From Alentia gelatinosa (lineage: Eukaryota; Annelida; Polychaeta; Phyllodocida; Polynoidae): a stretch of 64,000 nt of DNA. Shown here in pieces: positions 1-10,880 of this stretch; position 1 is the first letter of the stretch; the number at the start of each line of letters is the position of its first letter. A model generated the notes under the pieces. The model was not told where the DNA came from and searched no databases. It saw only the letters and a program-made list of their open reading frames with translations. The stretch spans positions 94,688,704 to 94,752,703 of the forward strand of contig OX465582.1 of the NCBI GenBank assembly GCA_950022655.1, given 5' to 3'. Made by a program: the position numbers and the translations under genes.

Positions 1-431
1 GACTTGTCATTTCTGCATATACCTCACCCGAAGCTTTAAACGTATCTAGCACCAGTGGTATTTCGGTCTTGAGTAATTGGTCTTGGTCAGCTGTGCATGC
101 CTCTAAGATCCTGAGATACCGGCACCTTTCTCCCTTCCGAATACCACAGTGAACAGCCCACATATAGTAAAGGGATAGACAATTTGCAGCAAGCTGGAAG
201 TCTCTATGTGACCACTCTAACCTTTAGGCAATGGATATAGGGCGTGCGAACTCTCCCTAAAAAGGGTATACATCTCCTCATATCCTATGGCCATCCGGCG
301 AACATTTAAATAGGTATTTTGCACACAAGCATTTTCCTGTCTGTGATAATACAATGATTTACAAGGGGTGAAAATATAATGAGTATGTGAGATGAACAGG
401 AATATCAATTGAATAGTGAATCCTATTAGAA
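1..431. other. Window start, no gene seen
   Basis: Unique-looking AT-leaning DNA. Part of it is probably the 3' UTR of the minus-strand LINE tail that ends at 432. No poly(T) tract marks its end. Confidence 0.4.
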
Positions 432-625
432 TTATATAAACCGTCGTCTTTTCACATAGGTTTTGGATTCATAAATTGAACCAAGCTGAACCTCTATTGG
501 TAGGCCGTTCCATGGTGACTTGGCAACGTAGAGAGGACTCGCATTGTAGAAAGAGGATATTTGGCCTTTTTTTAGTTTGTTATTAGGTATTCCTGGTCCT
601 AGTGTTTTCGATAGGAGCTATGATC
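432..625 (-). mobile_element. LINE fragment: C-terminal end of a reverse transcriptase ORF
   Basis: The reverse strand is open over about 60 codons ending TAA at 432. It reads KKGQISSFYNASPLYVAKS then PWNGLPIEVQLGSIYESK and VKRRR. The pattern 'SPLY...WNxLP...F/Y..K.K' is the typical C-terminus of animal non-LTR retrotransposon ORF2. An in-frame stop upstream shows it is truncated and dead. Confidence 0.6.
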
Positions 626-686
626 TTTGCATTTAACATTTTCCCCTTTTTCGAGAGGTTCTATTCTTATGACCGCATTTCGATAC

Positions 687-870
687 CTGGGGCCCGTTGA
701 ATAACATAGGATCCTACATGAAGACCCTTTTCTGTACCTCGTTCAATGATAATCGTTCATGATATTTCAGTTCGTTCGCTAAGACATATTAGCTGTCCAT
801 AAGATTGTTCATTAGTGTTGAATAAAGATGACACACATCGTCCCTGGGTCTCCTTGTCGTTCAGATAGTG
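687..870. mobile_element. MITE left-end fragment, GGGCCCGTTGAATAA family
   Basis: Starts CTG then GGGCCCGTTGAATAA and continues with 'tgaagacccttttctgtacc', the same left half as the complete copies at 39593 and 41562. The right end is not present; it stops around 'gggtctccttgtcg'. Confidence 0.7.
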
Positions 871-1435
871 GCCTCTGGTGTGAAGGAATGAAATATATTT
901 TTGCCTTCTGCCTGTGAGTTTGTCAAAATAGTATTATGATCAGACAAAACGTTTTGACTCAGTGCCTCATACCGATAGGTACAACCACGCGTTTTGGCTA
1001 GAGCGAGTCCACTGCGGGATTCAAAACGGTTTGATTTTGGATACCATTAAGGAAGAAGTGTGCCTAACTCATGAAGTAAAAGTGTCTCATAAAGAGTGCT
1101 TCCTTTTGACCCAATTCACTTCATGGCTTACGCGGGGTGTCTGCTTACGGGGAGGTTTCAAGATTGCCCCAGTCCAATATGCAAGTGTTGTATAACGATA
1201 TGATTGCGAGATGTATCTGAAATCCATTTTTCAATATTCTAATTGGATCCGAAATTATTAAACTTTGATCATAAAATGTATTTTTTATGAATAAACACAC
1301 ACTTATAGAAATGAAAGTTTGATTTATTTGTTATAGGGTGTCTGTCAGAGGTGACCGCTTATACGGGGTTTTCGGCCTTTTCGTACCGAAATAGCTCTCC
1401 ACTACACAGGGTGCCTGCCTGCACATGTTGTCCAT
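871..1435. other. Mostly unrecognised DNA with Tc1-type MITE scraps
   Basis: Short pieces near 1130-1150 and 1333-1365 ('acgcggggtgtctgcttac', 'gaccgcttatacggggt') resemble the inside of the CAGTAGAACCCCGC family. No gene is evident. Confidence 0.3.
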
Positions 1436-1826
1436 TAAAGCCCAATACATATCTACCGATTTTGGAACATATATGTACCTTTGTCGGCGACAAACGAGGC
1501 TAATTTGTCTCAGGCAAGGCATCCTAACAGAGTCGGCCGTAGTCGGTAGTCGAGCACAGCTAGGCAAGGGTCAGGCAACGAATAGTGAACCACCTCCTTC
1601 AGATGTGATTTTGTAGCTGACAATTTGTCGTTTCTATGTTCCTAAATTAGTGGCCCAAATTTTATCAACATGTTGATAAATCTAGTCGCCGACAACAGAA
1701 CATTGGTAAATGGCGCTAGATTGGGTGGCCTACGAAGGTATTACGTAATTCGCCTGGGACAGGTTCACCGACTACTTTGTGAACTAATCGTTCAATCCTG
1801 AATCAGTAGATATGTATTGGGCTTAA
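1436..1826. mobile_element. MITE, GCCCAATGCCCATCTACCG family, copy 1
   Basis: Ends are TAAAGCCCAATAC and GTATTGGGCTTA in inverted orientation, and the inside matches 34364-34747 along its length ('gtcggccgtagtcggtag', 'tttatcaacatgttgataaa'). It appears to sit inside an older Tc1-type element whose right end is at 1885-1937. TWA trinucleotides at the ends suggest PIF/Harbinger-type insertion. Confidence 0.75.
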
Positions 1827-1884
1827 CGTGGGATTAAATTGAACATCTAATAGACGGAACATTTATGTTCCAAGCAAAAGTGTC

Positions 1885-1937
1885 CCCCTACATGGGATGC
1901 CGCTTAGGTGGGGTGTCCGTTAAGTGGAGTTCTACTG
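1885..1937. mobile_element. Right end of a Tc1/mariner-type MITE
   Basis: 'gtccgttaagtggagttcta' runs into CTG and then TA. This matches the right terminus of the complete copy at 42947-43107. Confidence 0.6.
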
Positions 1938-2003
1938 TATTGATATTATTGAATATCAAAAACATGATATGGGTTCGTTACATCGTAAATGTTGATTCTT
2001 TCC

Positions 2004-2052
2004 CCCTCCCCCCCCCCCAAAAAAAAAAAAAAAAAAAAAAAGAAGAAGAGAG
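2004..2052. repeat. Poly-C / poly-A tract
   Basis: A run of C directly followed by a run of A and then GAAGAAGAG. It could be the tail of a retrotransposed copy or simple slippage. The short reading frame across it is meaningless. Confidence 0.6.
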
Positions 2053-2394
2053 AGACTTGTGCGTGCTCGATGTGACAGGTTAGTGATTTTTGCTTTACGA
2101 TTGGATCGTTACTAAGCTCGTGTCGGTGTGGATGACAGTTTAAGTGGCTCGACGTATTTTATACATGGTTGATTGATCTAGAGTACCCTTCACTGCTGCA
2201 GGCCTGGGCTTCTAATCGTAATGAATGCATGTATTTTCACGTGTTCTGAATTACCACAGGAAAATTAGTCCTTGAACCTTTCAGTACAACATTACAATAT
2301 TATACAATTTAAAGGCTATGAGATGAAGATGGTGATGTACAGATTTATCGTAGCCGTATGCATGATCAGAAACATTCTTAAGCAAATAACAAAC

Positions 2395-2660
2395 TCGCAC
2401 AATACAAGTGTTGCCGTTCAGCGCCGCCTAACGGCCCACTGCCTAGTCACGCGGCCGCTCGGACAAGCACTGCTAGGTCTGGCCAATGTGTATAGGGAAC
2501 ACAGCAATCACACCTAAAGTGTGAACGGTGGGTGTGATTACAGGAGTGTTGTTTTTTGACAGATTAAATTGTTGGAGCAAACTAGGGCATTGTATTAACG
2601 AGTCTGGGCTGTCTAAACTTTATAGTTGATAATCATCTTGGTTTTAACTTGGAAAAAGAT
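2395..2660. repeat. Dispersed repeat, inverted partner of 18425-18680
   Basis: 'gtgttgccgttcagcgccgc', 'gtgtgaacggtgggtgtgat' and 'gtctaaactttatagttgat' recur in reverse order and complement at 18425-18680. The element type is unknown; the ends could not be fixed. 2053-2394 and 2661-3060 hold nothing I recognise. Confidence 0.6.
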
Positions 2661-3056
2661 AAGCATATTAAAGCTAAACCTGCCAATGTATTAGTGTGTA
2701 TGCAGTTTTGGTGTCCCTGTGTTATCTAAGGTATATCTAAAGTATCATTGAAGTGATATGCATGTACGATACATCAAATTGTAGCTGGAATACCATAGAA
2801 AACGATGAAATCATTGTTATTTCTCTGAAAATGAGATACATGGGTCTTATGATCGTATTACGCTCATATACTGATAGATCCAATGCTAAAGAATACGTTG
2901 CGAAGTGAATGTTTGGCTTCAGCTGTGGCGTAACTAGGGAGATAGGGTGCGACACCGGCCTACGGAAAAAGGCCTATTAGCCATTGAGTATTTGATATTC
3001 CTATATACGAACAACCTATGATTACCTAACGCTGCTGGGGGTGGAATAACTTTTGT

Positions 3057-3117
3057 TTACTGCCCAGGTTGACGTTTACTGCCCAAGTTGACGTTTACTG
3101 CCCAGGTTGACGTTCAG
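3057..3117. repeat. 19-bp tandem repeat, three copies
   Basis: Three head-to-tail copies of 'gtttactgcccaggttgac'; the middle copy has one A/G difference. Confidence 0.85.
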
Positions 3118-3189
3118 AGACATTCAGTTTTTATGGATATTAGCCGACAATTGAAGGTATATAGGAATATGGAAACCACGTACCGATGG

Positions 3190-3285
3190 ATATAAGTCAA
3201 AGTTACTCGTTAAGGCTTGGAAAAATTACTTCGCCTTGGGCAGTAATTTTTCCAAGCCTTACCACGTAGCTTTGACTTATTCACA
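3190..3285. repeat. Foldback hairpin
   Basis: 'aaggcttggaaaaattact' pairs with 'agtaatttttccaagcctt' around a short loop 'tcgccttgggc', with outer pairing of 'aagtcaaag' to 'ctttgactt'. No gene is present in 3290-3740; a long C run lies at 3692-3710. Confidence 0.75.
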
Positions 3286-3743
3286 CCGGAACATAGTTTC
3301 CCTCTAAAATACATTCACAGCTTGGAGTATGAGTTCCTAATGTTAAGCCTACGGAGAAAAATACGGGGTATGATGAGAAATCAATCAATCAGTGCCGTTT
3401 TCGTCGGCCAGTGGAAAATGGCTTGAAATAACCTGGATAATTTAACAGGACATGCGGAAGCTATCAGATATCGCATACGGTGTTCTAGCGGCATTTCACT
3501 CTAGCTAGCACGATGATAGAATATGTAAAAAGTCAGAATCGCAAGCCACGATGGGGGCTGCCTTTAGTTTCGTCACTGCCAATAACATGGCTTTCCAGAA
3601 AAAACATGACTTTCAGTACTAACAGTATTAATTCTATGGCATTGCGTAGAAGCTTCTTATGCATTTGAGAATCATATCCAGATCTGAATTTCTCCCCCCC
3701 CCCCCCCCCCAATTAAAATCTTTTAAAATAATCTCTGTAGATT

Positions 3744-4400
3744 TATCGGTTACTGGAGAACTCGACCCGAAACATACTCGACCCGTAGTTGTCAGGAGAA
3801 CTCGACCTGTTTTGGAGAGATCTATTGGAGAACCCGTTTTAGATATACATATGAGACATTTTCCATATAGGAGGAAAGGTCTGATTAGTTAGCTTCTAGA
3901 CAAATAAACCAACGGATAAAGAAGATACGTCGAGCTAGGTTTAGGGGTTGGGGTTAGAGTAAAGTGCTGATTCCACCAGATCAGAGGCTTTATCGGAAAG
4001 TTTCTGAAGTCCTTGGAAAGTATTAAAGAATATCTTATATAATGAATTTTTTCGCACGATAAATCGTATAAGCGTCCGAAATTATCAGAAAAAAATGTGC
4101 GATTCTACGCCAGCTATGCTTATACGATATTTCCCGATTTCCATTTCGGCAAGTTTCGTTGGATAGGGTTAGGGTTAGGGTTAAGGGTAAGGTATTCTGT
4201 TCATTTTCTTCCTCAGAGAAGAACAAATTTGAGGCGAAGATAATTGATACTAAGTATAGCATCCATTCACAGTTGAAATACTGGCGTTGGGAAACCGGTC
4301 GAGTTCGTTACGGGTCGAGTTCTTAAAACGGGTCGAGTTTGTTACGGGTCGAGTTTTTTACGGGTGGACTTCGTTACGGGTCGAGTTCTACAGTAATCGA
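3744..4400. mobile_element. Non-autonomous element with repeated 'acgggtcgagttct' termini and internal telomere-like repeats
   Basis: The left end (ATCGGTTACTGGAGAACTCG, then ACCCG) is the inverted complement of the right end (CGGGTCGAGTTCTACAGTAA, then TCGAT). Each terminus carries several reiterations of ACGGGTCGAGTT, five or more on the right. Inside are TTAGGG-type units at 4162-4194 and a degenerate run at 3937-3958. A fragment of the same element at 6450-6720 again carries telomere-like repeats. No coding capacity. Confidence 0.7.
4162..4194. repeat. Interstitial TTAGGG-type repeats
   Basis: 'tagggttagggttagggtta' followed by 'agggtaagg'. About four perfect units, with degenerate kin at 3937-3958 inside the same element. 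Confidence 0.85.
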
Positions 4401-4482
4401 TTTAACAACGTACTATCTAGCTGGAAGTAATTTGATTTCGTCGCTGGCCTCAATAGTCGCTCCGTGGGGGTATATTACTTAA

Positions 4483-4712
4483 AGGCATATCGGACAATTT
4501 GGCTTGAAAAGCAACACCTATGTCAATTTTTCTGAAGTGTAAATATGATGATCTCCAAGTGTTCTTGCACACATATCTAACTTAAAAATTGGGGCTCACC
4601 GTGCTAGCTTTTGTTTTAGAGCTCAGTATTATATAGAACTTCTTAGAAGCTGCTTTTCACATAGTAGATCTGAAGTCAGTTTCCTCAAACTTTCACAGAA
4701 TATAGAATTTGC
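4483..4712. mobile_element. TTAA-flanked MITE, left part
   Basis: TTAA followed by AGGCATATCGGACAATTTGG and then the same interior as the complete copies at 52027-52388 and 61141-61658 ('caccgtgctag', 'actttcacagaatata'). The right terminus is lost. Confidence 0.65.
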
Positions 4713-4734
4713 TATATACCCATGCCATAAATAT

Positions 4735-4985
4735 TGTAAATACGCACCGTTTCGGCATCTGACGTTTCGGCATACGCGTTTATTAAAAAATTGGATGTTA
4801 AGGCATATGAAATTGCTTTTTTTTAAATTTCGGGTATATAGTAAGTATATAACGTCCGACATGCTTGTACAAGTCACAGAACTCGATGATAATTTACCGT
4901 TTGTACGGAACTCGGTGTAAACGCCTCGGTCCGTACAAACCGTAAATTAGTACCTTGTTCTGTGACTTGTACAGCATGGTCAGGA
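4735..4985. repeat. Hairpin repeat, partner of 36303-36615
   Basis: 'gatgataatttaccgtttgt' pairs with 'acaaaccgtaaattagtacc' around a GC-rich tip. The flank 'acgcaccgtttcg' and the arm 'catgcttgtaca' recur in opposite orientation at 36303-36615. 4990-5458 shows nothing recognisable. Confidence 0.7.
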
Positions 4986-5458
4986 CGTTCTATATAATTA
5001 AGTTTTATTTTTGAAAGAATTGAAGACAACCATATTTCTCAGTACATTTCCAATGTAGATCAAGCAAATGTTAATTAACCTATAATACCTATTAAAATTG
5101 GATAAACTGCATGGACAGAAGATTGAATGTGCTCATTAAGAATTAGAATGAACCCCCCAAAACAAGTTTTGACTAATAATTGACAATATCTAAAAACCAT
5201 GCGGTGTTGGTGACTGGGTGGATTGCCTGATATGCCTCTAATGCTGGAGAAATTGACCATAATAAGGCGTGTCATTGGTACTTAAGTCACCACAATGAAG
5301 TGCCAATTACCGAGTTCAGAGTGTGATTAGCCTAATATATACCCTGGCGATTCTATCACGATTTAGAATTTGTTTTTGTCATTAGCTTCCATTTCCATAA
5401 TAGTTTACACATAATCCAGACATTTTAGTACTATTAATAGTTTACACTATTATTATGA

Positions 5459-5700
5459 GGCCCGGCATTCACCTACTGTGATATGGCTCCGATATGGTCT
5501 AGGATGGACCTCCCAATACAAAACCAAAATCGCGTCGGAAGGTCACCTAATATCGGGGCAGTTGACCACGTCTCTGCGATTAGCAACGATACAAAATGGG
5601 AGTCTATGATTTCGTTCCGATGCAAAACCCTTATTTCAGGGTGTCTACGACATTTCAACATGTTGATATGTCGGTGGCTAATCGGGAGCATCGCAGAATA
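5459..5700. mobile_element. Degenerate PIF/Harbinger-type MITE
   Basis: Starts GGCCCGGCATTCACCTACTG and contains 'aaggtcacctaatatcgggg' and 'cagttgaccacgt', as in 28437-28719 and 60654-60935. The right end is not preserved. 5760-6100 holds nothing I recognise. Confidence 0.6.
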
Positions 5701-6104
5701 TTTTCTCGGGAAAAGCAGTCTCACGTTTGAAATTCTGATCAGAAATATATGAAATTTTGGGATTAGATGGACGATACATATACCTCTATGCCCTACAAAT
5801 TTGGTGATTTTTGATTAGGTGTAAGTGTCCTAAATCAATACTTCCTCAGTTTGACTTGGAACAGAGCCTTTAGTGCCTAAGAAAAATACAATGTTGTTCC
5901 ATGTGAACTAGCAAATATCATTGATGCAATATTTCCTAAATTATAGTGGATCATATATCTAAAAATGGAAACAACACAAGAAGATATGCACTATGTCCTG
6001 GTTGAATTCGACCCAAACTCAAGTACCTAATTACCTGTTGATAAATACTATGTTTAATAGTGAGTATATTATTTTTGCTTCAGATTTGGTCTTTTCTGGG
6101 GAAG

Positions 6105-6445
6105 ATATATACACAATATTACCATGATTTTGATCTGAGTGGCCGTATTCTCCGCGTAGTTGATGCGTAGTAAAACTCCGAGCGATAGCGAGGAGTATTA
6201 GGTAGTGTTTATTACTCGCCTTTCGAGTAATTATTAGAAAAAAATCTTGTATATAATTATGAATTAGACCCTAGCGCCGTGCTTTGTTTGTATGAATTAG
6301 TTCCTATAATGCCCGCCAGGTGGCCGAAAAAGCTGTATTCTCCTAGGAGATTCCGGAGGTCTGTATTCTACCCTGTAGCGATCTGTAGGCTCCATATGGT
6401 TAGTATGGAGACTCCGTATTCATTGGGTAATAAAACAGAAAACCC
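6105..6445. mobile_element. Foldback element of the 'gtggccgtattctccgcg' family (diverged)
   Basis: 'attaccatgattttgatctg' then 'agtggccgtattctccgcgt', the tip 'ccgagcgatagcgagg', and the far flank 'gatctgtaggctccatat', all as at 57882-58480. The second arm is largely lost. Confidence 0.65.
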
Positions 6446-6449
6446 TTCC

Positions 6450-6720
6450 GCTAACCCTATCTCTAACCCTAACCTTATCCCTTTCCCTAAACCTATTCTT
6501 AACCTTAACCCAACACCTAAACATAACTGGACTTATTTTCTATATCTGCAGGTTTATTTGTCTAAAATCTAGCTATTCAGATCTTTCCATCAATATTAAA
6601 CGGTCTCATCCATAAGTATCTGAAACGGGTCGAGTTCTCCAATCGACTTCTCCAAAACGGGTCAAGTTCTCCTGACAACTACGGGTCGAGTTTGTTTCGG
6701 GTCGAGTTCTCCAGTAACTA
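6450..6720. mobile_element. Fragment of the telomere-repeat element (opposite to 3744-4400)
   Basis: Degenerate 'ctaaccctaacc' units (6452-6520) precede a terminus with reiterated 'acgggtcgagttctcc' ending CCAGTAAC. The left terminus is missing. Confidence 0.65.
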
Positions 6721-7762
6721 TTCAGGAACCGGTCGCTGAATTTTACTATAGAGCATGATGTTCATCTCTGAGCAGGGATATAGTGATTTCCATACGGAAA
6801 CTCATGAAAATTAATTCACGCTCATAAAAAGCTACAGCTCGAGAAAATTTTAGAGGGTCCAAAAGCATATGTCTTGCTGCTGAAAACGTTCTAAATGATT
6901 GGTTTTCAAGAGATCACTAGTTCTAACAATATAGGAAACACTATGAGGCGATTCACTAAATGACTCAATCAAATTAGCCAATTCATTATAGTAATAAAAA
7001 AAATCTTATCCCATAGATAATTCTGACCTGACATGACTACCTCACTTCGTGGTATTCATTTTAATTTGATTATACATGTATATGTTTTTATGGACGGTGG
7101 TTACAATTTATCCGTTTGTCCAGCGCATATATAATATAGAAAATGGAAGCCCTCAACAAAGATATTTTGGATAGGCATAAAATGTCCACCAGATCTGTTA
7201 AAAGTGCGATTACCAGTTACCTCCTGTGGAGTATATGGCCGTCGCGGGATCCAGTTTATATGATACCCACTCCCCTTTACGACACACATTGTGTTACCCC
7301 CTCTCTGTTAAAGGTATATCCTACAATACACAGTGGCGTTACCTAGTGATTTTGAAATACGGCCAATTAGTAATTCAAATAGGTTCCTTTGACCTATTCT
7401 AGTACCAAATGATCGAAATATAACATATTATGGAGTTTGACTTAACAAAGTAGGTAAATTTGGCCAATTTACATTTGAATGATTTGTATAGGAAATGTAT
7501 TGAAAAATATAGTTTTCTGCAATTTTTCCAACGAGGTTGGTGACCTATGGTTTTTGTAATGTGTAGTACTATACACTTACTATATCCTGTGAAAGGTTGA
7601 AAAAAATTATATGGGTTTTATTATTATGAAAAGCAACTTTTTAGAACTTCAATATATTCTCTTATAATATTGATTGCCCATTAACAATATTGTGATCAAT
7701 ATTGTGATTGCCCATTAACTAAAGAAAAGTGCACAAACCATAAACTTATACATGTGTATGAA
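6721..7762. other. About 1 kb without recognisable feature
   Basis: AT-rich DNA with short stop-ridden reading frames on both strands. I see no repeat partner in this window. Confidence 0.4.
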
Positions 7763-7879
7763 CAGTAAACCCCACTTAAGGGGATATGCCCTGTTACGAG
7801 CAAAGTGACCCCTTAAGTGGGGTGTCCTCTAAGTGGGGTGATCCCTTAAGCGAGGTGTCCACGGAGCACGGTTTTACTG
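7763..7879. mobile_element. Tc1/mariner-type MITE (117 bp)
   Basis: Starts CAGTAAACCCCACTTAAGG and ends CGGTTTTACTG followed by TA, with 'cttaagtggggtgtcc' words inside. Same family as 42947-43107; the left TA has decayed. Confidence 0.7.
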
Positions 7880-9186
7880 TATTTGCATCCATACCTAGAG
7901 TTCTTTCTTCGATATGATGGCATCTGTAAGCATCTATCAATAATGCAAGGCATCACCTTATCGGAATATTGATCTATAAAACAAAAACCAGGACGGTAAC
8001 CCCGATTTTGTATATTATCTAGGTGTTCTATAGTGTTGAGGATTTTTTTCTATTCAATAATTAACAGACACAAACTGTCGTCCGAGGACCTTCTTCCCAG
8101 ATGAGGTCAAAACAAGGACAGTACAGAGACAAGACACGGTCTCATTCACCAAGACATGACAGAAAAACAGAGAAGATTATCAAATTAGATTTTAAGAAAA
8201 ATGACTTGGGTTATACTTTCAAAGGCAAATTGTCCGGTATGACTAAAAAAAACCTTTGATTTCCACACATGACCAAAAACTACAGATCAGTTCTTCAAAA
8301 AAAAATGTGCACATATGAGATGACCCATCCACTTACGCACTAAACGTCGAGTGTTCTACTCTTGTGAAATTGTAAGCAGCACTCGCTTATTAGTACTTAA
8401 AGGTGAGTGGTAATTTTCCCATCCCATACATCATTATCCATATTGTACAAAACATAAGAAAATACCAGCAATTGCGATGAAAGGATGATGTCAAAAACTT
8501 AATGTTGTATGTTTCTTAACGGCCCAACGGCGATATTTATGGCCCCAATTGCTACGGATCCATCGCACTCAATAAAGAAATTCATGGGTACACCGCAGTG
8601 TTGCGATGCAATTGTTGCGTGCTTTTAGGACAACTTATGAATAAGTATATTACTTAAATGTTGAAGCCAAAAATCACTTAAAATAAATCAAAATGCAGGA
8701 GCTATTTGGAGGGATTCGCTCTCTCAGCTTCCACCTAGGGTGCTTAACTATCAGAAACATACACCAATGAATGGGAAGCATATTAGGAATCACAAATGTA
8801 AAAGATATTCCTCCTTTTCCAATGGAAGATCATTGTATCTATGTGGCTTTCTTCTCGAAAAAGAAATACTATATATTTATCTCATAGTTTCAAAGTGTGT
8901 TTTTCTCTATTAGATTAAGGTATAGATTCAGAAACCATATTCTCCACATATTTTTCTTACTATTTTGCTTCATATATACGACGTATATAAGGCCAAATGT
9001 GATGCCTAACAAGAATACGAATGGTTTCTTTTCAACAACTATTTATAAACACAAGGTCCACGGTTGTGAACGATTCTGAAAAGTTATTATTTCCATGCTT
9101 TTCAACTTAAAAAAAAAGAAGCAACTCCGGTATGCCAAATTCTCTTTAAAAAACCTGAAAATGAAGTAATACATGTATGCACCTAC
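7880..9186. other. No gene seen; weak repeat at about 8515-8625
   Basis: 'tttatggccccaattgc' and 'tgcgatgcaattgttgcg' recall the word-rich pieces near 50702-50822 and 51440-51570 ('gcgacgat', 'ttatggcccc'). Otherwise unrecognised. Confidence 0.35.
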
Positions 9187-9329
9187 CATTGTAGTTCCCA
9201 ACAATGTATTGTAAGTATCCAAAACTCGTGGTACTCAAACTCCTTTATCCACTTTCCAGAAAGATCTGCAGGACAGTAAGGTAACTTCTCCACGATCGCT
9301 TCCAAACCTCTCCAGACTTCACTTGTGTT
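9187..9329 (-). CDS. Possible exon of an unknown gene
   Basis: On the reverse strand an acceptor (GTCAGCTAG) opens a 47-codon stretch that begins NTSEVWRGLEAIVEKLPYCP and continues ADLSGKWIKEFEYHEF, ending at a donor-like G|GTAGGT. Many codons end in G or C and the composition is protein-like. No family is recognised and no partner exon was found. It may be a gene fragment or chance. Confidence 0.25.
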
Positions 9330-10119
9330 CTAGCTGACCATTTAGGACATGACTGGGCACCGAACTGAGTGGAGCAGCGAGTGACGCCTACACGAGTACA
9401 GTTTTACAATGTTTATTTACCCGCCCGATTGAAATGCGGGGTCTTATTGCGGGTGTGGAGCTTAAGCATGAGGAAGAACACGTGCATGTGGATATTGTAG
9501 AGGAAACCCATGAAAGTTTACGGTCAGAGCTCGTATCCCATCGAGTTTGAATCGCGTAGTAATTCACAAGGCGAAGATGTTTCTGAATTTATCTCACCCT
9601 TCACATTAACTAATGGGCTAACATTTGTGACTTATCCCCCATTTGATATTTTTTCCTAAATATCTCATGGGCGTTAGATACGAGTGCCCAATGTTAAGTC
9701 TATGGAGAAAAAAACATTTGGGGTGAGATAAATGCGGGATAGATATAAGCATGCTTCTCTGCGTATTGGATGGGATTTTTTTGATTTTTTTTTTACATAT
9801 TTGGTATTTCATCTGATCAATCTATAATGAACTTGTAGTGTTGACATACAGAGGGCAGACATTGACTAAATACTAGCCCTCAGCAAAGAGCTAAACATAC
9901 ATTGTACAGTGTGTTAAGTGGCCTTCTAGGCAGGTATTTTTAAAGTGTTTAGAGGATCTGCAGGAATAGCGCGATTCTTAGATCCACAAAATCTAAAGTC
10001 ATCGAAAAATCGCACAGGTGGTGCCTTGCAAATTATCGATAGATGCTTAAAGATGTTAATGGATGCCGTCACTTCAAAGAAAGTACTATAGGTGCTACTC
10101 TAGGTAGGGATGTAAATAC
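9330..10119. other. Repeat scraps, no gene
   Basis: 9535-9580 ('gagtttgaatcgcgtagtaa') and 9600-9740 ('ttaagtctatggagaaaaa') are pieces of the 'tctcacccc...aatgttaagcctatgg' repeat seen better at 53784-54120 and 54835-54960. Nothing coding is seen. Confidence 0.4.
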
Positions 10120-10536
10120 AGTAAAACCATGCTCCTGTGACATCTCCCTTAAGGGGACACCCCGCTTAAGGGGCCACTTTGCTCGGAACGGAGTGTCTCC
10201 CTTTAAGCGGGGGTTTTGTTTTGTTTTGTTTTTTATTATATATCTCAACATCTGATACAGTATCAGTTCTTCCTGCTGGGATTCGTGGACTAAGCCACAC
10301 AACAATTGTAATCCCGAAATAAGTAGATGCACAATTAGAGTGTGATATTGATGTGATGATGATGAGTTAATGAGAGAATATGTAATGACTATAACAAACT
10401 ACCAGAAGCTACAAGAACAACACCCATCTTTGCACACGGATACGCAAGTTATTTGCAAAAAATATTCTCGTCATTTCATAGTAAACTGTCTTTCACGCAT
10501 CGCTTAAACGAAGCTATGGTCCCTTGGGTTTTACTG
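10120..10536. mobile_element. Tc1/mariner-type MITE interrupted by a retroelement tail
   Basis: TA (10118-10119) then CAGTAAAACCATGC; the other end is 'cttgggttttactg' and TA at 10537-10538. The MITE body breaks at about 10213 into (tttgt)n and resumes at about 10497 ('cgcttaaacg'). Confidence 0.7.
10213..10497 (-). mobile_element. Minus-strand retroelement 3' end inside the MITE
   Basis: Read on the minus strand it ends ATATAATAAAAAACAAAAC with an (AAAAC)n tail at 10213-10235. 'acatctgatacagtatcagt' with 'tcttcctg' is shared with 56745-56830, another tail of the same family. No reverse-transcriptase residues remain. Confidence 0.5.
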
Positions 10537-10794
10537 TACATACACATGTATAAGTTTATGGCTTTTACAATTTTCTTTAGTTAATGGGAAATCATTTTCA
10601 GAATATTTGTTAAATAGAATGCTCGTGCACCAAAAGCATGAGACATCTATGTTACATCATATAATGCAAAATAAATCAAACTTTTTTCTTAGCAATTATT
10701 ATCAAGGGAATATTGTCTGTACAACAGCCGTTCTTTCACTTGGGCCCTAGCCCCCTACTCAATCGAATGCACAGTGGGTGCCATTTCCATGTAA

Positions 10795-10880
10795 GTCTTT
10801 GGCATGACCCTAGCAGGGTTTGAACCCATAACCTCCCATGTTAGAGGCAAACACCCCTATCAATTAACCACCGAGCTTAT
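10795..10880 (-). tRNA. tRNA-like fossil (SINE head)
   Basis: On the minus strand 'gctcggtggttaattgata' resembles a pol III A box, and 'gggttcaaaccctgc' a B box/T arm, spaced as in a tRNA. Arms do not all fold, so this is a tRNA-derived SINE head or pseudogene rather than a working tRNA. Confidence 0.45.

Noticed and set aside
4162..4194. TTAGGG units as evidence of a chromosome end or fusion
   Set aside because: Only a few units, embedded in an element with inverted termini that occurs twice.
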